Below, in pieces: positions 45,774 to 54,239 of a stretch of DNA of 64,000 nucleotides (its first letter is position 1; every line of letters starts with the position of its first letter). The stretch comes from Flagellimonas nanhaiensis (GTDB taxonomy: Bacteria; Bacteroidota; Bacteroidia; Flavobacteriales; Flavobacteriaceae). The notes beneath the pieces were generated by a model. That model was not told the DNA's origin and did no database searches. It saw nothing but the letters and a program-made list of their open reading frames with translations. Position numbers and translations under genes: made by a program. Where the stretch lies: assembly GCF_003382275.1 (NCBI RefSeq), contig NZ_QTJX01000002.1, positions 496,001-560,000 on the forward strand. Direction: 5' to 3'.

Positions 45774-47216
45774 TTATTTGCTTATTAAATGATTCAAGAA
45801 ACGTCCAAGCGTTAAGTATACGTTGGATTTCTGTCTTCCCAAACCTTTTAGTTCCTCTATATCGGGTTCAAGGTAAAGCGTCTCTCCTTTCACAATTGAA
45901 ACAGGGTTATAAAGCGTATTCATATCAGTCAATGGGTTGTCCTTCACAATTACCATTTCTGCTTGTTTGCCTATGGCAATAGATCCTATTTCATCATCCA
46001 TTTGTAATGCTTTGGCGGCTTCAATGGTACCAGACTTTATAATATCCAAAACCGGAATATCCAGGTCATTTAGGATTTTAATTTCGTCCAAAAGGGTTAA
46101 TCCAGGTACCGTGAGGCTGGGACCGGTATCGGTTCCCAATAATAGATTTACATCTTCTTCATGAAAAACTTGGGTAAGTAATGCCATACACTTGTATTTT
46201 CCAACATTCCAATCATAAGTTCCTTTATTACAATTTACCCATTGTTGTAATTGTTTTTGACCGATGAACTCTATAAATGGATTGATTTTCTCCTCAGGCA
46301 AACTGCTAAGAAAATCATCTCCCTCAACCGTGGTCCTATAAATGTTGCGAAAAGGGGACATGGTAATGGTCAACCTTGCATTAGCTGCTTTGAATTTTTG
46401 TGCAATTTTTCTCCCTTTTGGAACGCTCAACTCATATTCCAAGGGTCCTTGAACAATCTCCTCTATATGCTCAAAGGAATTGAGATTGAATGACAACAGT
46501 GTATCTATACCTATTCCATGTGGAGGGTGACCGGCAACATATAGATCATTTGCGTTCGCTGTCTGCATTACAGCAGTAAACTGATCGTAGTTTAGCCCAT
46601 CATAGATTTTGATGAAATCGTACCCTTTCTCTTTATAATCAGTAATGGCTTCTACAGCTTCTTCGGGGGTATCTATATTTTTATGAAAAGGTCCCGTATC
46701 GTTACCAGAGTTGATTGTTGGCGAAGCCGTTATCAACCTTGACCCCGGATAGCTGCCAAGTTCCATCTGTTGTCTCCACCGAAGGTGCATTGGGAACCCC
46801 ATCATGTTCCTTACCGTGGTGACCCCATGGCCTAGGTACATGGCCAAATCCGAACGGTCAAAAATATGGGTATGCATGTCCATAAGTCCAGGAAGTGCAA
46901 AACCACCTTTGGCATCTATTTCCCTATACCCTTTTGGAGTTTCAACCGAATCCGGTAAAATTTGAACAATCTTACCTTCTTCCAGCAATATTTTGGCATT
47001 TTTAATCAATGCTCCGGGCGCTTCTGTTGAATCGGCCTCCACGTTGACAATATTTACATGGGTAAAGGCCAATTTGGAAACACGTTCCCCTATTTCTTCT
47101 GAAGGGTCTCCAAAATCATATTTGGATATCAACATGGATGAGACAAGGAAGAGGATAATTGCTGCAATTATCCCTAATAAGGTCTTTAAAACAATTCTGA
47201 ATATTTTCTTTACCAT
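45774..47216 (-). CDS. Membrane-anchored amidohydrolase (imidazolonepropionase-like)
   Basis: A 480-residue protein. An N-terminal TM helix (about 8-28) precedes a metal-dependent amidohydrolase barrel: MHTHIFD near residue 117 (first metal His pair), GHPPHGIGIDT, and GTDTGPSLTVPG near 365 with the catalytic Asp. Such enzymes act as peptidases or organophosphate/imidazolone hydrolases outside the cytoplasm. The start is the ATG at 47214-47216, which puts the TM segment near the N-terminus. It converges on pheS with a 13-bp gap. Confidence 0.87.
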   Translation of the reverse strand: MVKKIFRIVLKTLLGIIAAIILFLVSSMLISKYDFGDPSEEIGERVSKLAFTHVNIVNVEADSTEAPGALIKNAKILLEEGKIVQILPDSVETPKGYREIDAKGGFALPGLMDMHTHIFDRSDLAMYLGHGVTTVRNMMGFPMHLRWRQQMELGSYPGSRLITASPTINSGNDTGPFHKNIDTPEEAVEAITDYKEKGYDFIKIYDGLNYDQFTAVMQTANANDLYVAGHPPHGIGIDTLLSFNLNSFEHIEEIVQGPLEYELSVPKGRKIAQKFKAANARLTITMSPFRNIYRTTVEGDDFLSSLPEEKINPFIEFIGQKQLQQWVNCNKGTYDWNVGKYKCMALLTQVFHEEDVNLLLGTDTGPSLTVPGLTLLDEIKILNDLDIPVLDIIKSGTIEAAKALQMDDEIGSIAIGKQAEMVIVKDNPLTDMNTLYNPVSIVKGETLYLEPDIEELKGLGRQKSNVYLTLGRFLNHLISK

Positions 47217-47325
47217 TTCATTTTTTGATTGATGAACGCGGCAAAGCAAAGAAATCAATTGCTGATTTAGGTACGAAAACATGTTTCCGAACCAATTAAT
47301 GGTACGCTGAAGTTCGGAGATAAAA

Positions 47326-48390
47326 CTAAGAATTGGAATCTCTAAACTGCGAAGGTGTCATTCCGGTATGGTTCTTAAAAAAAGAATTGAACGAAGATTT
47401 TGAGCTAAACCCAACATCGTACATAATCTCCGAAATGGTCTCTCCCTCATCCTTGGGGTTTTTTAAACGTTCTTTGGCCAGCTCTATTCTAAACTCATTA
47501 ATGTATCCAATAAAGTTTTTGTCCAAAAATCCATTTATCAAAAAAGAAAGTCTTCGTGCTGGAATAGAAACTGCTTTTGCAAGCTCATTTATATTGAGGT
47601 CAGGGTTGATATAAATTTCTGAACTTCTCATGAATTCATCCAAACGGTTTAGCTCATCATGTTCTTCTGCATTAGGTTTCTTGGGTGTTGTATTGACTTG
47701 TTGATTCTGGATAATGTTGACATCATTCCTAGAAATCCCCATGAAAATCTGAGGCTGTTTCAATCCTTTGTAAAACACCCAATTAATGAGAAAAAGCAGC
47801 ATGAGGTGGATTGATGAAACCCCTTGGGTGATATCAAGCCCAAGTACAAATTGATCTACAATATCCAGCAGAAGGGTAAGGCAAAAAATGACCATGAAAT
47901 TCTGAAGCCACCTAAGTTCTATCTGTCCTTCTTTGGACTGAACCTGCTTTAGAATGTTGCGATACTTAATAAGCCCTTTTATGGAAACTGCTATGTAGCC
48001 TATCAAACTTAAGTACATAATTGCCCCTGCATATTCACATACTGAAATTTTGGACATTGCCATGACAGCTAGAAAACCAAAAGGCAGTAGATGGATTAGT
48101 TGCTTGTATTCAAATTCCGATTCTTTATAAATCAGGGACCTTGAATAAAAGTATAGCAAAGGGCCATAGGCAAACCCATAGATGCAGGCCATGGAACCAA
48201 AGAATTCCCACTTCATTCCAAAATTTGGGGCCAACAGTCCAAAAAATTGAATCGCCATAACCAGAAAAAAAGCGGCCAGCAAAAAATTGGCTCTTCTTTT
48301 AAAACTACTATCACCAAACAATACCAAAGCAAAGATCAGGCTTTGAAAAAGTAGAATTGCAGGAATAATATCTCCGATATAAAACACCAT
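47326..48390 (-). CDS. Membrane-bound AraC-family regulator
   Basis: A 354-residue protein with seven predicted TM helices (about 5-235) fused to a C-terminal AraC-type DNA-binding domain (about 255-352; LNINELAKAVSIPARRLSFL and GETISEIMYDVGFSSKSSFN). This membrane sensor-regulator architecture is common in Bacteroidota. The start is the ATG at 48388-48390, since the upstream codon is TTG. It lies upstream of the amidohydrolase in the same direction with a 109-bp gap, so that gene is a candidate target. Confidence 0.87.
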   Translation of the reverse strand: MVFYIGDIIPAILLFQSLIFALVLFGDSSFKRRANFLLAAFFLVMAIQFFGLLAPNFGMKWEFFGSMACIYGFAYGPLLYFYSRSLIYKESEFEYKQLIHLLPFGFLAVMAMSKISVCEYAGAIMYLSLIGYIAVSIKGLIKYRNILKQVQSKEGQIELRWLQNFMVIFCLTLLLDIVDQFVLGLDITQGVSSIHLMLLFLINWVFYKGLKQPQIFMGISRNDVNIIQNQQVNTTPKKPNAEEHDELNRLDEFMRSSEIYINPDLNINELAKAVSIPARRLSFLINGFLDKNFIGYINEFRIELAKERLKNPKDEGETISEIMYDVGFSSKSSFNSFFKNHTGMTPSQFRDSNS

Positions 48391-48523
48391 AAAAATCAAA
48401 CAGCTATTTCAAAAATACTACCTTATTGTGATGAGTTGGCTGTAGAGCCATCTCCAGATTGAATAAATTTTTATCGTTCTTATTACAGGCTCTGCACTAA
48501 ATCAAAAAACCGGACTCGGGGTT

Positions 48524-49174
48524 TCAGTTCTCCTGAGTAGAAATTTTATACGTTGCATTGGAAATCAAAGCTACACTTAACCAGTAGGTACTTAAAATAA
48601 TAGGGCCAGCCAGTGTGAAGGGGGATTTGAATTTGTTTACTGCAATCATAGAGTCAGAAAACATAAACAACACCACCACCAGAGCTATCAACGCATAAGC
48701 ATGTCGTTTTTTCTTTAGAAAAAGACCTGTCCCCTGCCAAGCCATAAACAGGATGACCGCAATATACAGACCTACAGGTATTAAAAAACTCCCCAAATCG
48801 GGTTTTAGCCAGAGAAATAGAATCAATCCAATCGCCAGGAACGCAAAAAGAGAAATATAGTTGAAATAAAATCCTTCCAGTCTTATAAATGCCATGGCAA
48901 ACAGTAAATGGGCCATCAAAAAAGAACCTAATCCAAAGACAAAGTATCCCTCAAAAAGAAGAAATACATCTCCCAACAAACAAAAAATCAGCGCGATAAA
49001 AACAGTATTCTTAAACTTTGGTTTTGCTGTTTTTGAAGCAAAAAACAAGATGGAGATTACCAATATCGTGGTCAATGGCTTCAAAAACAAATAAAGCATT
49101 CTATAGCCAGAATATTCAGAATATATAGCCAGCAGAGCAGAAAATGCTATCAGGATGTTGATGGCTCTCACCAT
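48524..49174 (-). CDS. Lysoplasmalogenase (YhhN family)
   Basis: A 216-residue inner-membrane protein with eight short TM segments. The family pattern is visible in FLKPLTTILVI, LIFCLLGDVFLLF with the catalytic Asp, GSFLMAHLLFAMAF and VVVLFMFSDSMIAVNKF with the second Asp. YhhN/TMEM86 enzymes cleave the vinyl-ether bond of lysoplasmalogens. Whether this bacterium makes plasmalogens is not known. It overlaps the CYTH gene by 7 bp. Confidence 0.85.
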   Translation of the reverse strand: MVRAINILIAFSALLAIYSEYSGYRMLYLFLKPLTTILVISILFFASKTAKPKFKNTVFIALIFCLLGDVFLLFEGYFVFGLGSFLMAHLLFAMAFIRLEGFYFNYISLFAFLAIGLILFLWLKPDLGSFLIPVGLYIAVILFMAWQGTGLFLKKKRHAYALIALVVVLFMFSDSMIAVNKFKSPFTLAGPIILSTYWLSVALISNATYKISTQEN

Positions 49175-49641
49175 TCCTTAAAGGGCTTTTTACTAAGCTG
49201 CGAGTTGTAATATTTTGAGATCCCTGTTACTTCCTCCCCCAGCCATTCAGGTTTTTGAAAAACCTCATCTTCATGTTCCAGTTCCAGTTCTGCTATAACA
49301 AGACCCCTATTCTCTCCCATGAATTCATCCACTTCAAAAATGTGATTGCCATGGCGGACTTCATAGCGAATCTTTTCCAGGATAACGTCTTCACAGAGAT
49401 CAATGAGATTTGTTGCTTCTGTACCTTTAATTTCTGTTTCCCACTCGAACCGAGTGGTCCCGGAGTCGCTGCTACTCCCTTTTACGGTCAAGTATCCTTT
49501 CCCGTCCTTGATTCGGACTCTCACGGTCCTATCCGGATCCGTATTCAGAAATCCCTGGACGATTCGTGTGCTTGACGAGGCTTCCTCCTTATAGTCGTTT
49601 GATCTGACCAAAAATTTACGTTCAATTTCCAAGTGTTCCAT
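49168..49641 (-). CDS. CYTH-domain protein (triphosphate tunnel metalloenzyme)
   Basis: A 157-residue cytoplasmic protein with the E-x-E-x-K signature (LEIERKFLV) at the N-terminus, [16 protein letters not shown] in the next strands and a C-terminal [17 protein letters not shown]. These tunnel enzymes hydrolyse inorganic triphosphate or nucleotide triphosphates. The ATG at 49639-49641 is chosen over TTG 49644. It is divergent from the Pol IV gene, whose promoter lies only 17 bp away. Confidence 0.88.
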   Translation of the reverse strand: MEHLEIERKFLVRSNDYKEEASSSTRIVQGFLNTDPDRTVRVRIKDGKGYLTVKGSSSDSGTTRFEWETEIKGTEATNLIDLCEDVILEKIRYEVRHGNHIFEVDEFMGENRGLVIAELELEHEDEVFQKPEWLGEEVTGISKYYNSQLSKKPFKEW

Positions 49642-49657
49642 CAAACTAAATATACCC

Positions 49658-49665
49658 TAAATTTG
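49658..49665 (+). promoter_or_regulatory. Bacteroidota -7 box immediately upstream of the Pol IV ORF
   Basis: TAAATTTG is a full match to TAnnTTTG and ends 3 bp before the ATG at 49669, so the transcript would be leaderless or nearly so. A -33 element at the correct spacing is not clear. Confidence 0.5.
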
Positions 49666-49668
49666 AGT

Positions 49669-50769
49669 ATGGACTTTGATTTTCCCTTAAGAAAAATCAT
49701 TCATGTAGACATGGACGCGTTTTACGCTTCGGTGGAGCAACATGACAATCCTGAATTAAAGGGGAAACCTCTTGCCGTTGGCGGTGGGTCAAAACGAGGT
49801 GTGGTTTCCGCAGCAAGCTACGAAGCCAGAAAATTTGGAGTGCGCAGTGCCATGGCGGGTTACATTGCAAGGAGAAACTGTCCCGATCTTATTTTTGTTA
49901 AACCACGTTTTGACCGATACAAAGAGGTTTCCATGCAAATCAGAAAAATCTTCTTTGAGTACACGGATTTGGTGGAACCCCTATCACTTGACGAAGCCTA
50001 TTTGGATGTCACTGAAAATAAAAAGGGAAATCCTTCGGCTACATTGATTGCCAAGGAAATTAGGGAGAAAATTTTCCAGACCACTGGATTGACAGCCTCT
50101 GCCGGTATCTCCATTAATAAATTCATTGCAAAGGTTGCAAGCGATTACAACAAGCCCAACGGGCAAAAAACAGTGAACCCGGAGGAAGTAATACAGTTCT
50201 AGGAAGACCTGGACATAAGAAAGTTCTATGGGGTTGGAAAAGTTACAGCCGAGAAGATGTACAAATTGGGCATTTTTACAGGAACTGACCTGAAACAAAA
50301 ACCGCTTGAATTTTTAAATGAGCAATTTGGTAAAAGCGGAAAATACTACTACTATGTGGTTCGTGGCATCCATAATAGTCCGGTTAAGCCACATCGCATT
50401 CCAAAATCTGTTGGTGCGGAGCGTACTTTTTTTGAAAATTTGAGCAGTGAAATCTTTATGCTGGAAAAGTTGGAGAATATTGCCGCTGAACTGGAACGTA
50501 GACTCCAAAAATCTAAAATTGCGGGCAAGACCATCACCTTAAAGATAAAGTACAGTGATTTCACGCTCCAGACCCGGAGCAAAACGTTGCAGTATTACAT
50601 TTCCAACAAAGAATTGATTCTGGAAACAGCAAAAGAACTGTTATATCAATCAGAGCTTCAAAACTCCGTACGGCTTCTTGGAATTTCCCTGGCCAACCTA
50701 AATACCCATGAGAAAAAAGAGGAAATCAAAAAGGAATCTGTTTCGGTACAGCTAAAATTTGATTTTTGA
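49669..50769 (+). pseudogene. dinB: DNA polymerase IV (Y-family) interrupted by in-frame TAG
   Basis: Read through, the frame encodes 366 codons, the normal Pol IV length: palm motifs [15 protein letters not shown] and LSLDEAYLD, little-finger region to the end (SVSVQLKFDF). At 50200-50202 (codon 178) there is a TAG inside the sequence PEEVIQF-stop-EDLDIRKFYGVGK, where homologues usually carry Leu; one T-to-A change from TTG would give it. The downstream fragment has no good start before ATG 50257. The polymerase is probably inactive, unless this is a base-call error. Confidence 0.85.
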
Positions 50770-50818
50770 GGGTAACAAACTATTGCCCAGGCAATTATTT
50801 CTTACTTACTTTGTAGAT

Positions 50819-51397
50819 ATGCCACGCCCCAAATTGCACCAACATATCATAACCACCGCTGGTAATCTTTTCTACACCAATGGGTACAACTCCACGGGAA
50901 TAAATGAAATCATTGAAAAGTGTGGTATTGCCAAAGCAACGCTTTACTCCCATTTCAAATCAAAGGAAGATATCTGTATAGCCTACCTTACCCAACGCCA
51001 TGATAGTTTTATGGAGGCTTTGAAGGGCTATGTCTCCAGAAGAAAAAAAGGGAGTAACCAGTTGTTGGCCATTTTTGATTATTTAAGGGATATGTACCGT
51101 GAAGGTAATTTTCATGGATGTTGGGGATTGAAGATGTTGGGGGAACTGGCCCCGGGACAAAAGAAGATTCTGGAGGTAATTCAAAAACAGAAAAAGGAAC
51201 TATTGCTGTTCTTGGGGGAAGTGGTGAACGACAACATTGTGAACATTTCCAAAGCGGAAACGGAAAAAATATCAGGAGGTATTTATCTGCTATATGAAAG
51301 TGCCTTTACGGAAAGTCATCTATTTAAAAATGACTGGCCCATTTATACGGCCAGGAGTATTGCATCCTCACTTTTTGCAAACTCGGAGTTGGTATAA
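50819..51397 (+). CDS. TetR/AcrR-family transcriptional regulator
   Basis: A 192-residue regulator. Residues about 5-60 form the TetR helix-turn-helix (HIITTAGNLFYTNGYNSTG and CGIAKATLYSHFKSKED), followed by a helical ligand domain (about 70-190). The ATG at 50819 gives the usual N-terminus PRPKLHQHI. A -7-like TTACTTTG at 50806-50813 with TTG 20 bp further upstream lies 5 bp before the ATG, so its transcript may be short-leadered. The target is unknown; the convergent cupredoxin/CMD genes are candidates. Confidence 0.88.
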   Translation: MPRPKLHQHIITTAGNLFYTNGYNSTGINEIIEKCGIAKATLYSHFKSKEDICIAYLTQRHDSFMEALKGYVSRRKKGSNQLLAIFDYLRDMYREGNFHGCWGLKMLGELAPGQKKILEVIQKQKKELLLFLGEVVNDNIVNISKAETEKISGGIYLLYESAFTESHLFKNDWPIYTARSIASSLFANSELV

Positions 51398-51403
51398 CCA
51401 AAA

Positions 51404-51428
51404 AGAGCCCCTTAAAAACAGGAGCTCT
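51404..51428. terminator. Hairpin between the TetR gene and the convergent cupredoxin gene
   Basis: Arms AGAGC and CCT (51404-51412) pair with AGG and GCTCT (51420-51428), with one mismatch and a 7-nt loop. A residues precede and T residues follow partly, so it may serve both converging genes. Confidence 0.6.
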
Positions 51429-51449
51429 CTTATACATAAATCTTCTTAC

Positions 51450-51842
51450 TTACTTTACAACCAAAGTATTATCAGTTGACGTAGGGTTCAGCGGACAGAA
51501 ATAAACATACTCGCCTTTTACCAATTTGGTGGGCTTGGATGTTTGGGACGCTCCCGTTTTTACCGGCTTAATCACATAAGCAGTCTTGATATGGTTTTCG
51601 GGCTTACTCACGTCGTGTCCCTTTTTTACCAATACAAAACCAACATCATGTCCAACACCATTGTTGGTAATATCGAACACATATGTTCCTTCGGAAACAG
51701 TGATTTGTTTTTGAGTGAATTCACCCGAAGTCTGTTCCAACGCTAAGGTTCTTACCGGTGCTTCCTTCATCATTTTGTCTTGTGCGCTTGTTGAAAACAC
51801 CACACCGACAGTTAATACTAAAATGGCAATTGTTTTTTTCAT
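51450..51842 (-). CDS. Cupredoxin-fold secreted protein
   Basis: A 130-residue protein with a signal peptide (cut near TSAQ, residue 21) and a plastocyanin-like domain: NNGVGHDVGFVLVKKG carries the first copper His, and VYFCPLNPTSTDNTLVVK carries the Cys. The usual second His and Met after the Cys are not seen, so a normal type-1 copper site is doubtful. It lies 29 bp after the CMD gene on the same strand. It may bind copper in another mode, or be a redox or structural relative. Confidence 0.8.
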   Translation of the reverse strand: MKKTIAILVLTVGVVFSTSAQDKMMKEAPVRTLALEQTSGEFTQKQITVSEGTYVFDITNNGVGHDVGFVLVKKGHDVSKPENHIKTAYVIKPVKTGASQTSKPTKLVKGEYVYFCPLNPTSTDNTLVVK

Positions 51843-51871
51843 TTCTATTTAATTATTGGATTAATAATTTT

Positions 51872-52420
51872 TTAGGCTTCAACAGCCTGCAAGGGTTGTG
51901 CTACCGGAAAATCCACAGGAATCTCCGTAGTATTGTTGATATAGTTGGAAATGGTTTTGTCCCCAACCAAAACAATCGTATCGATCAAGTTCTCCTTGCT
52001 CCATCCGGCTGCAAAGAAGTTGTCCAAAACATCAGCATCTGTCGCTCCTCTGTTCTCGGTCATGTTTTTGGCCAAACGCGCCAAGGCATCCAACTTGTTA
52101 TCAAAAGAGGCCTTACCAGATCTTAGTTCTAAAATTTGGTCATCTGTAAATCCGTTCATTTTTCCAATGGCGGTGTGGGCAGACAAACAATAAAGACATC
52201 CATTGACTTCGCTTACAGCCAAATTAACAGCTTCCTTTTCTTTGGCTTTCAAAGATGTCTTGGCATTGCTAAAGGTTAAGTAGTTGCCTAGTGCATTTTC
52301 AGAATAGGCATAGGTTGCATATAGGTTTGGTACAAACCCTAAGGCTTTTTCAAGATTATCAAAAATTGCCTGGTTACCGGAACTTACTTCTTCTTTCTTG
52401 GGTACATTAAATGTGCTCAT
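51872..52420 (-). CDS. Carboxymuconolactone decarboxylase / AhpD-like protein
   Basis: A 182-residue all-helical protein with the peroxidase-type motif GCLYCLSAHTAIGKMNG (Cys-x-x-Cys with a following His) near residue 85, as in AhpD-like alkylhydroperoxidases. It should reduce organic peroxides in the cytoplasm using a thiol donor. It is followed by the cupredoxin gene and preceded, on the same strand, by a 49-residue protein and an AraC regulator, which suggests a regulated stress or substrate-response operon. Confidence 0.87.
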   Translation of the reverse strand: MSTFNVPKKEEVSSGNQAIFDNLEKALGFVPNLYATYAYSENALGNYLTFSNAKTSLKAKEKEAVNLAVSEVNGCLYCLSAHTAIGKMNGFTDDQILELRSGKASFDNKLDALARLAKNMTENRGATDADVLDNFFAAGWSKENLIDTIVLVGDKTISNYINNTTEIPVDFPVAQPLQAVEA

Positions 52421-52449
52421 AACTTTAAATTTTTATGTGTTAATAATGA

Positions 52450-52599
52450 TTAAATATGTTCTACAAAAGGTTTTTCTGCTTCGCAGTAGAAATCATGATG
52501 ATACTTTTGATCGCAATGGTCCATGGCCATTAACGCTTGCGTTGCAGGTTTTCTGGAGGTTCTAAAAATTTCAATTAGATTGAAAATGGATTTTTCCAT
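52450..52599 (-). CDS. Small His/Cys-rich protein, 49 residues
   Basis: An ORF too short for usual cut-offs runs from ATG (52597-52599) to TAA (52450-52452). It codes an amphipathic N-terminal helix (MEKSIFNLIEIFRTSRK) and a C-terminal half with MDHCDQKYHHDFYCEAE, a dense cluster of His, Cys, Asp and Glu that could bind a metal ion. It lies between the AraC regulator (95-bp gap) and the CMD gene (29 bp), same strand, so it fits an operon. There is no known family for me to name. Codon usage resembles its neighbours, but proof of expression is lacking. Confidence 0.6.
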   Translation of the reverse strand: MEKSIFNLIEIFRTSRKPATQALMAMDHCDQKYHHDFYCEAEKPFVEHI

Positions 52600-52694
52600 G
52601 GTCTTTACCTTGTTTTTAAATTACAGGGCAAAGATGTTGTGAAAATCAGAGGAGGTGTTAGGAGCAATTTCCCGACCGCTTGCCGAACTTTCCC

Positions 52695-53543
52695 TTAGGC
52701 CGGCACCAATAGGTTTTCTCTATATTCCGAAGGGGTCATCTGGGTCATTTTTTTGAAAAACCTGCTAAAATGGGCAGGGTCGTTGAACCCGAGTTCATAA
52801 CCAATTTCCTGATTTTGCTTATCAGTATAATTGATGAGTCGCTTAGCTTCCAAGGCAATCCGTTCCAGAATTATTTGTTGTGGTGATTTTTGTTTGTAAA
52901 TAGAGAAAAGGTTAGAAAGCGTCTTAGGGGATTTAAAAAGCATCTCAGCATAGTCGCTCACCTTTCTTTTGGTTTTATAATGAAGGTCTACCAAGAAATT
53001 AAACCTACGGATGGTATCAATTTGATCATTGTCCAAACTCTTTACCATATGTTGTTCTTTGGCCAAACGGGTACTCATAATAATAAGCCGCTTCAAGAGC
53101 ATTTGTAGCATATCTCCCTGAATGTTGTCCGGAGTGGCAAATTCCTCAACAAATACATCGTACCACAGATTGAACTTTTTCAACTGCCCTTCGGGGATGG
53201 TGATAATGGGAAGGTCCTGGGTTCCAAAAAATAAGATGCCATTACAGGATACTTCAGTGTCATGGTCAAAAATGCAATAGAATTCGCGATTGAACAGAAT
53301 TGCCGAAAGAGGAGATGCTGTTTTTGAATAAGAAATGTGCTGAAGATATGTTACCGTTATCATCTGGTTGGGTAAGATATCCAGCTCTAGTCCATCAACC
53401 GTTATGGTTATGGATTCTGCATTTCGGTTCCAGAGGAACTTGATGGTGTTTGCGGTAATAGAAAATCTTTCCTCATCCTTTCTGATGTCGTTGGTCAACC
53501 CTAAAATAGACCCTAGTTTATCATCTTTATATTCGTATCTCAT
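52695..53543 (-). CDS. AraC-family transcriptional regulator
   Basis: A 282-residue regulator. The C-terminal DNA-binding domain is about 185-280 (VSDYAEMLFKSPKTLSNLFS and IGYELGFNDPAHFSRFFKKM). The N-terminal half (about 25-175) looks like a cupin/AraC ligand domain. It heads the minus-strand group 49-residue protein, CMD protein, cupredoxin, and so is the likely regulator. It is divergent from the PAS protein across 165 bp. Confidence 0.88.
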   Translation of the reverse strand: MRYEYKDDKLGSILGLTNDIRKDEERFSITANTIKFLWNRNAESITITVDGLELDILPNQMITVTYLQHISYSKTASPLSAILFNREFYCIFDHDTEVSCNGILFFGTQDLPIITIPEGQLKKFNLWYDVFVEEFATPDNIQGDMLQMLLKRLIIMSTRLAKEQHMVKSLDNDQIDTIRRFNFLVDLHYKTKRKVSDYAEMLFKSPKTLSNLFSIYKQKSPQQIILERIALEAKRLINYTDKQNQEIGYELGFNDPAHFSRFFKKMTQMTPSEYRENLLVPA

Positions 53544-53708
53544 CTGCAGCTGATCTGTAAGTTCTTGCTAAAAAAACATCATTTTCGGAGGTTTAGTCAT
53601 CTTTATTTGTTGATACTTACACCCAGTTAACTGGCTTTTAGACCTCTAATTCTTGAACAATACTGTTAATAAATTGTACGGTTTTTAATGTTTTAATAGT
53701 ATTGGTGT

Positions 53709-54230
53709 ATGGAAAAGTTGAGATTTTACGATGAAGCGGCATCTAATTTTTACTCTGGGGAAAAAATTACTTGCTTTCCGATAACCTCCATGGATTTTTA
53801 CGCCCAGCGCTTCCAAAAGGTTTGCAAGAGCCTTCATGATGTCAAAAACCTTAGCGATTTGGCTGAAAAGGAAAAATGGGGAGGTATTATTCCTTTTGAG
53901 GATGAAATTCTGGATAAAGAGCATGTGGTGGTGGTTACCGATGCGGAACTCAATATTGTTTATGCCTCCCAGAACATCACCCATATGAACGGATATCGGC
54001 CGGATGAAATCCTAGGTAAAAAGCCAAAAATGTTTCAAGGTGATGGCACTTGTAAGCTAACCACCCAAAAAGTTTCAGAAGCCATAAAGAAGCGAGAAGC
54101 TTTTGAAGTTGTGCTTACCAATTACAGAAAAGACGGAACTGCCTATCAGTGTTGGATCAAGGGGTCTCCCGTTTTGAACAAAACAGGTAAGGTGGTCAAC
54201 TTTATTGCCTTTGAAAAGGAGGTGGCTTAA
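53709..54230 (+). CDS. PAS-domain protein, LOV-like without the reactive cysteine
   Basis: A 173-residue protein. Residues about 60-170 form one PAS domain: VVVVTDAELNIVYASQN, then GYRPDEILGKKPKMFQGDGT and NYRKDGTAYQCWIKGSPV. The region and the short length resemble LOV flavin sensors, but the position of the reactive Cys in N-C-R-F-L-Q is taken by a GKKPKMFQG segment, so it should not form the flavin adduct and is more like an Aer-type PAS. No output domain is attached, so it probably signals through a partner. The 60-residue N-terminus is of unknown fold. Confidence 0.82.
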   Translation: MEKLRFYDEAASNFYSGEKITCFPITSMDFYAQRFQKVCKSLHDVKNLSDLAEKEKWGGIIPFEDEILDKEHVVVVTDAELNIVYASQNITHMNGYRPDEILGKKPKMFQGDGTCKLTTQKVSEAIKKREAFEVVLTNYRKDGTAYQCWIKGSPVLNKTGKVVNFIAFEKEVA

Positions 54231-54239
54231 CGGCTTCTC

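Noticed and set aside
49984..50582. Minus-strand ORFs opposite dinB
   Set aside because: Low complexity, no domain, and the sense frame shows clear Pol IV motifs.
50257..50769. An independent 170-residue protein downstream of the dinB stop
   Set aside because: It is in the same frame as the upstream part and homology starts immediately after the TAG, before this ATG; it is the C-terminal half of Pol IV.
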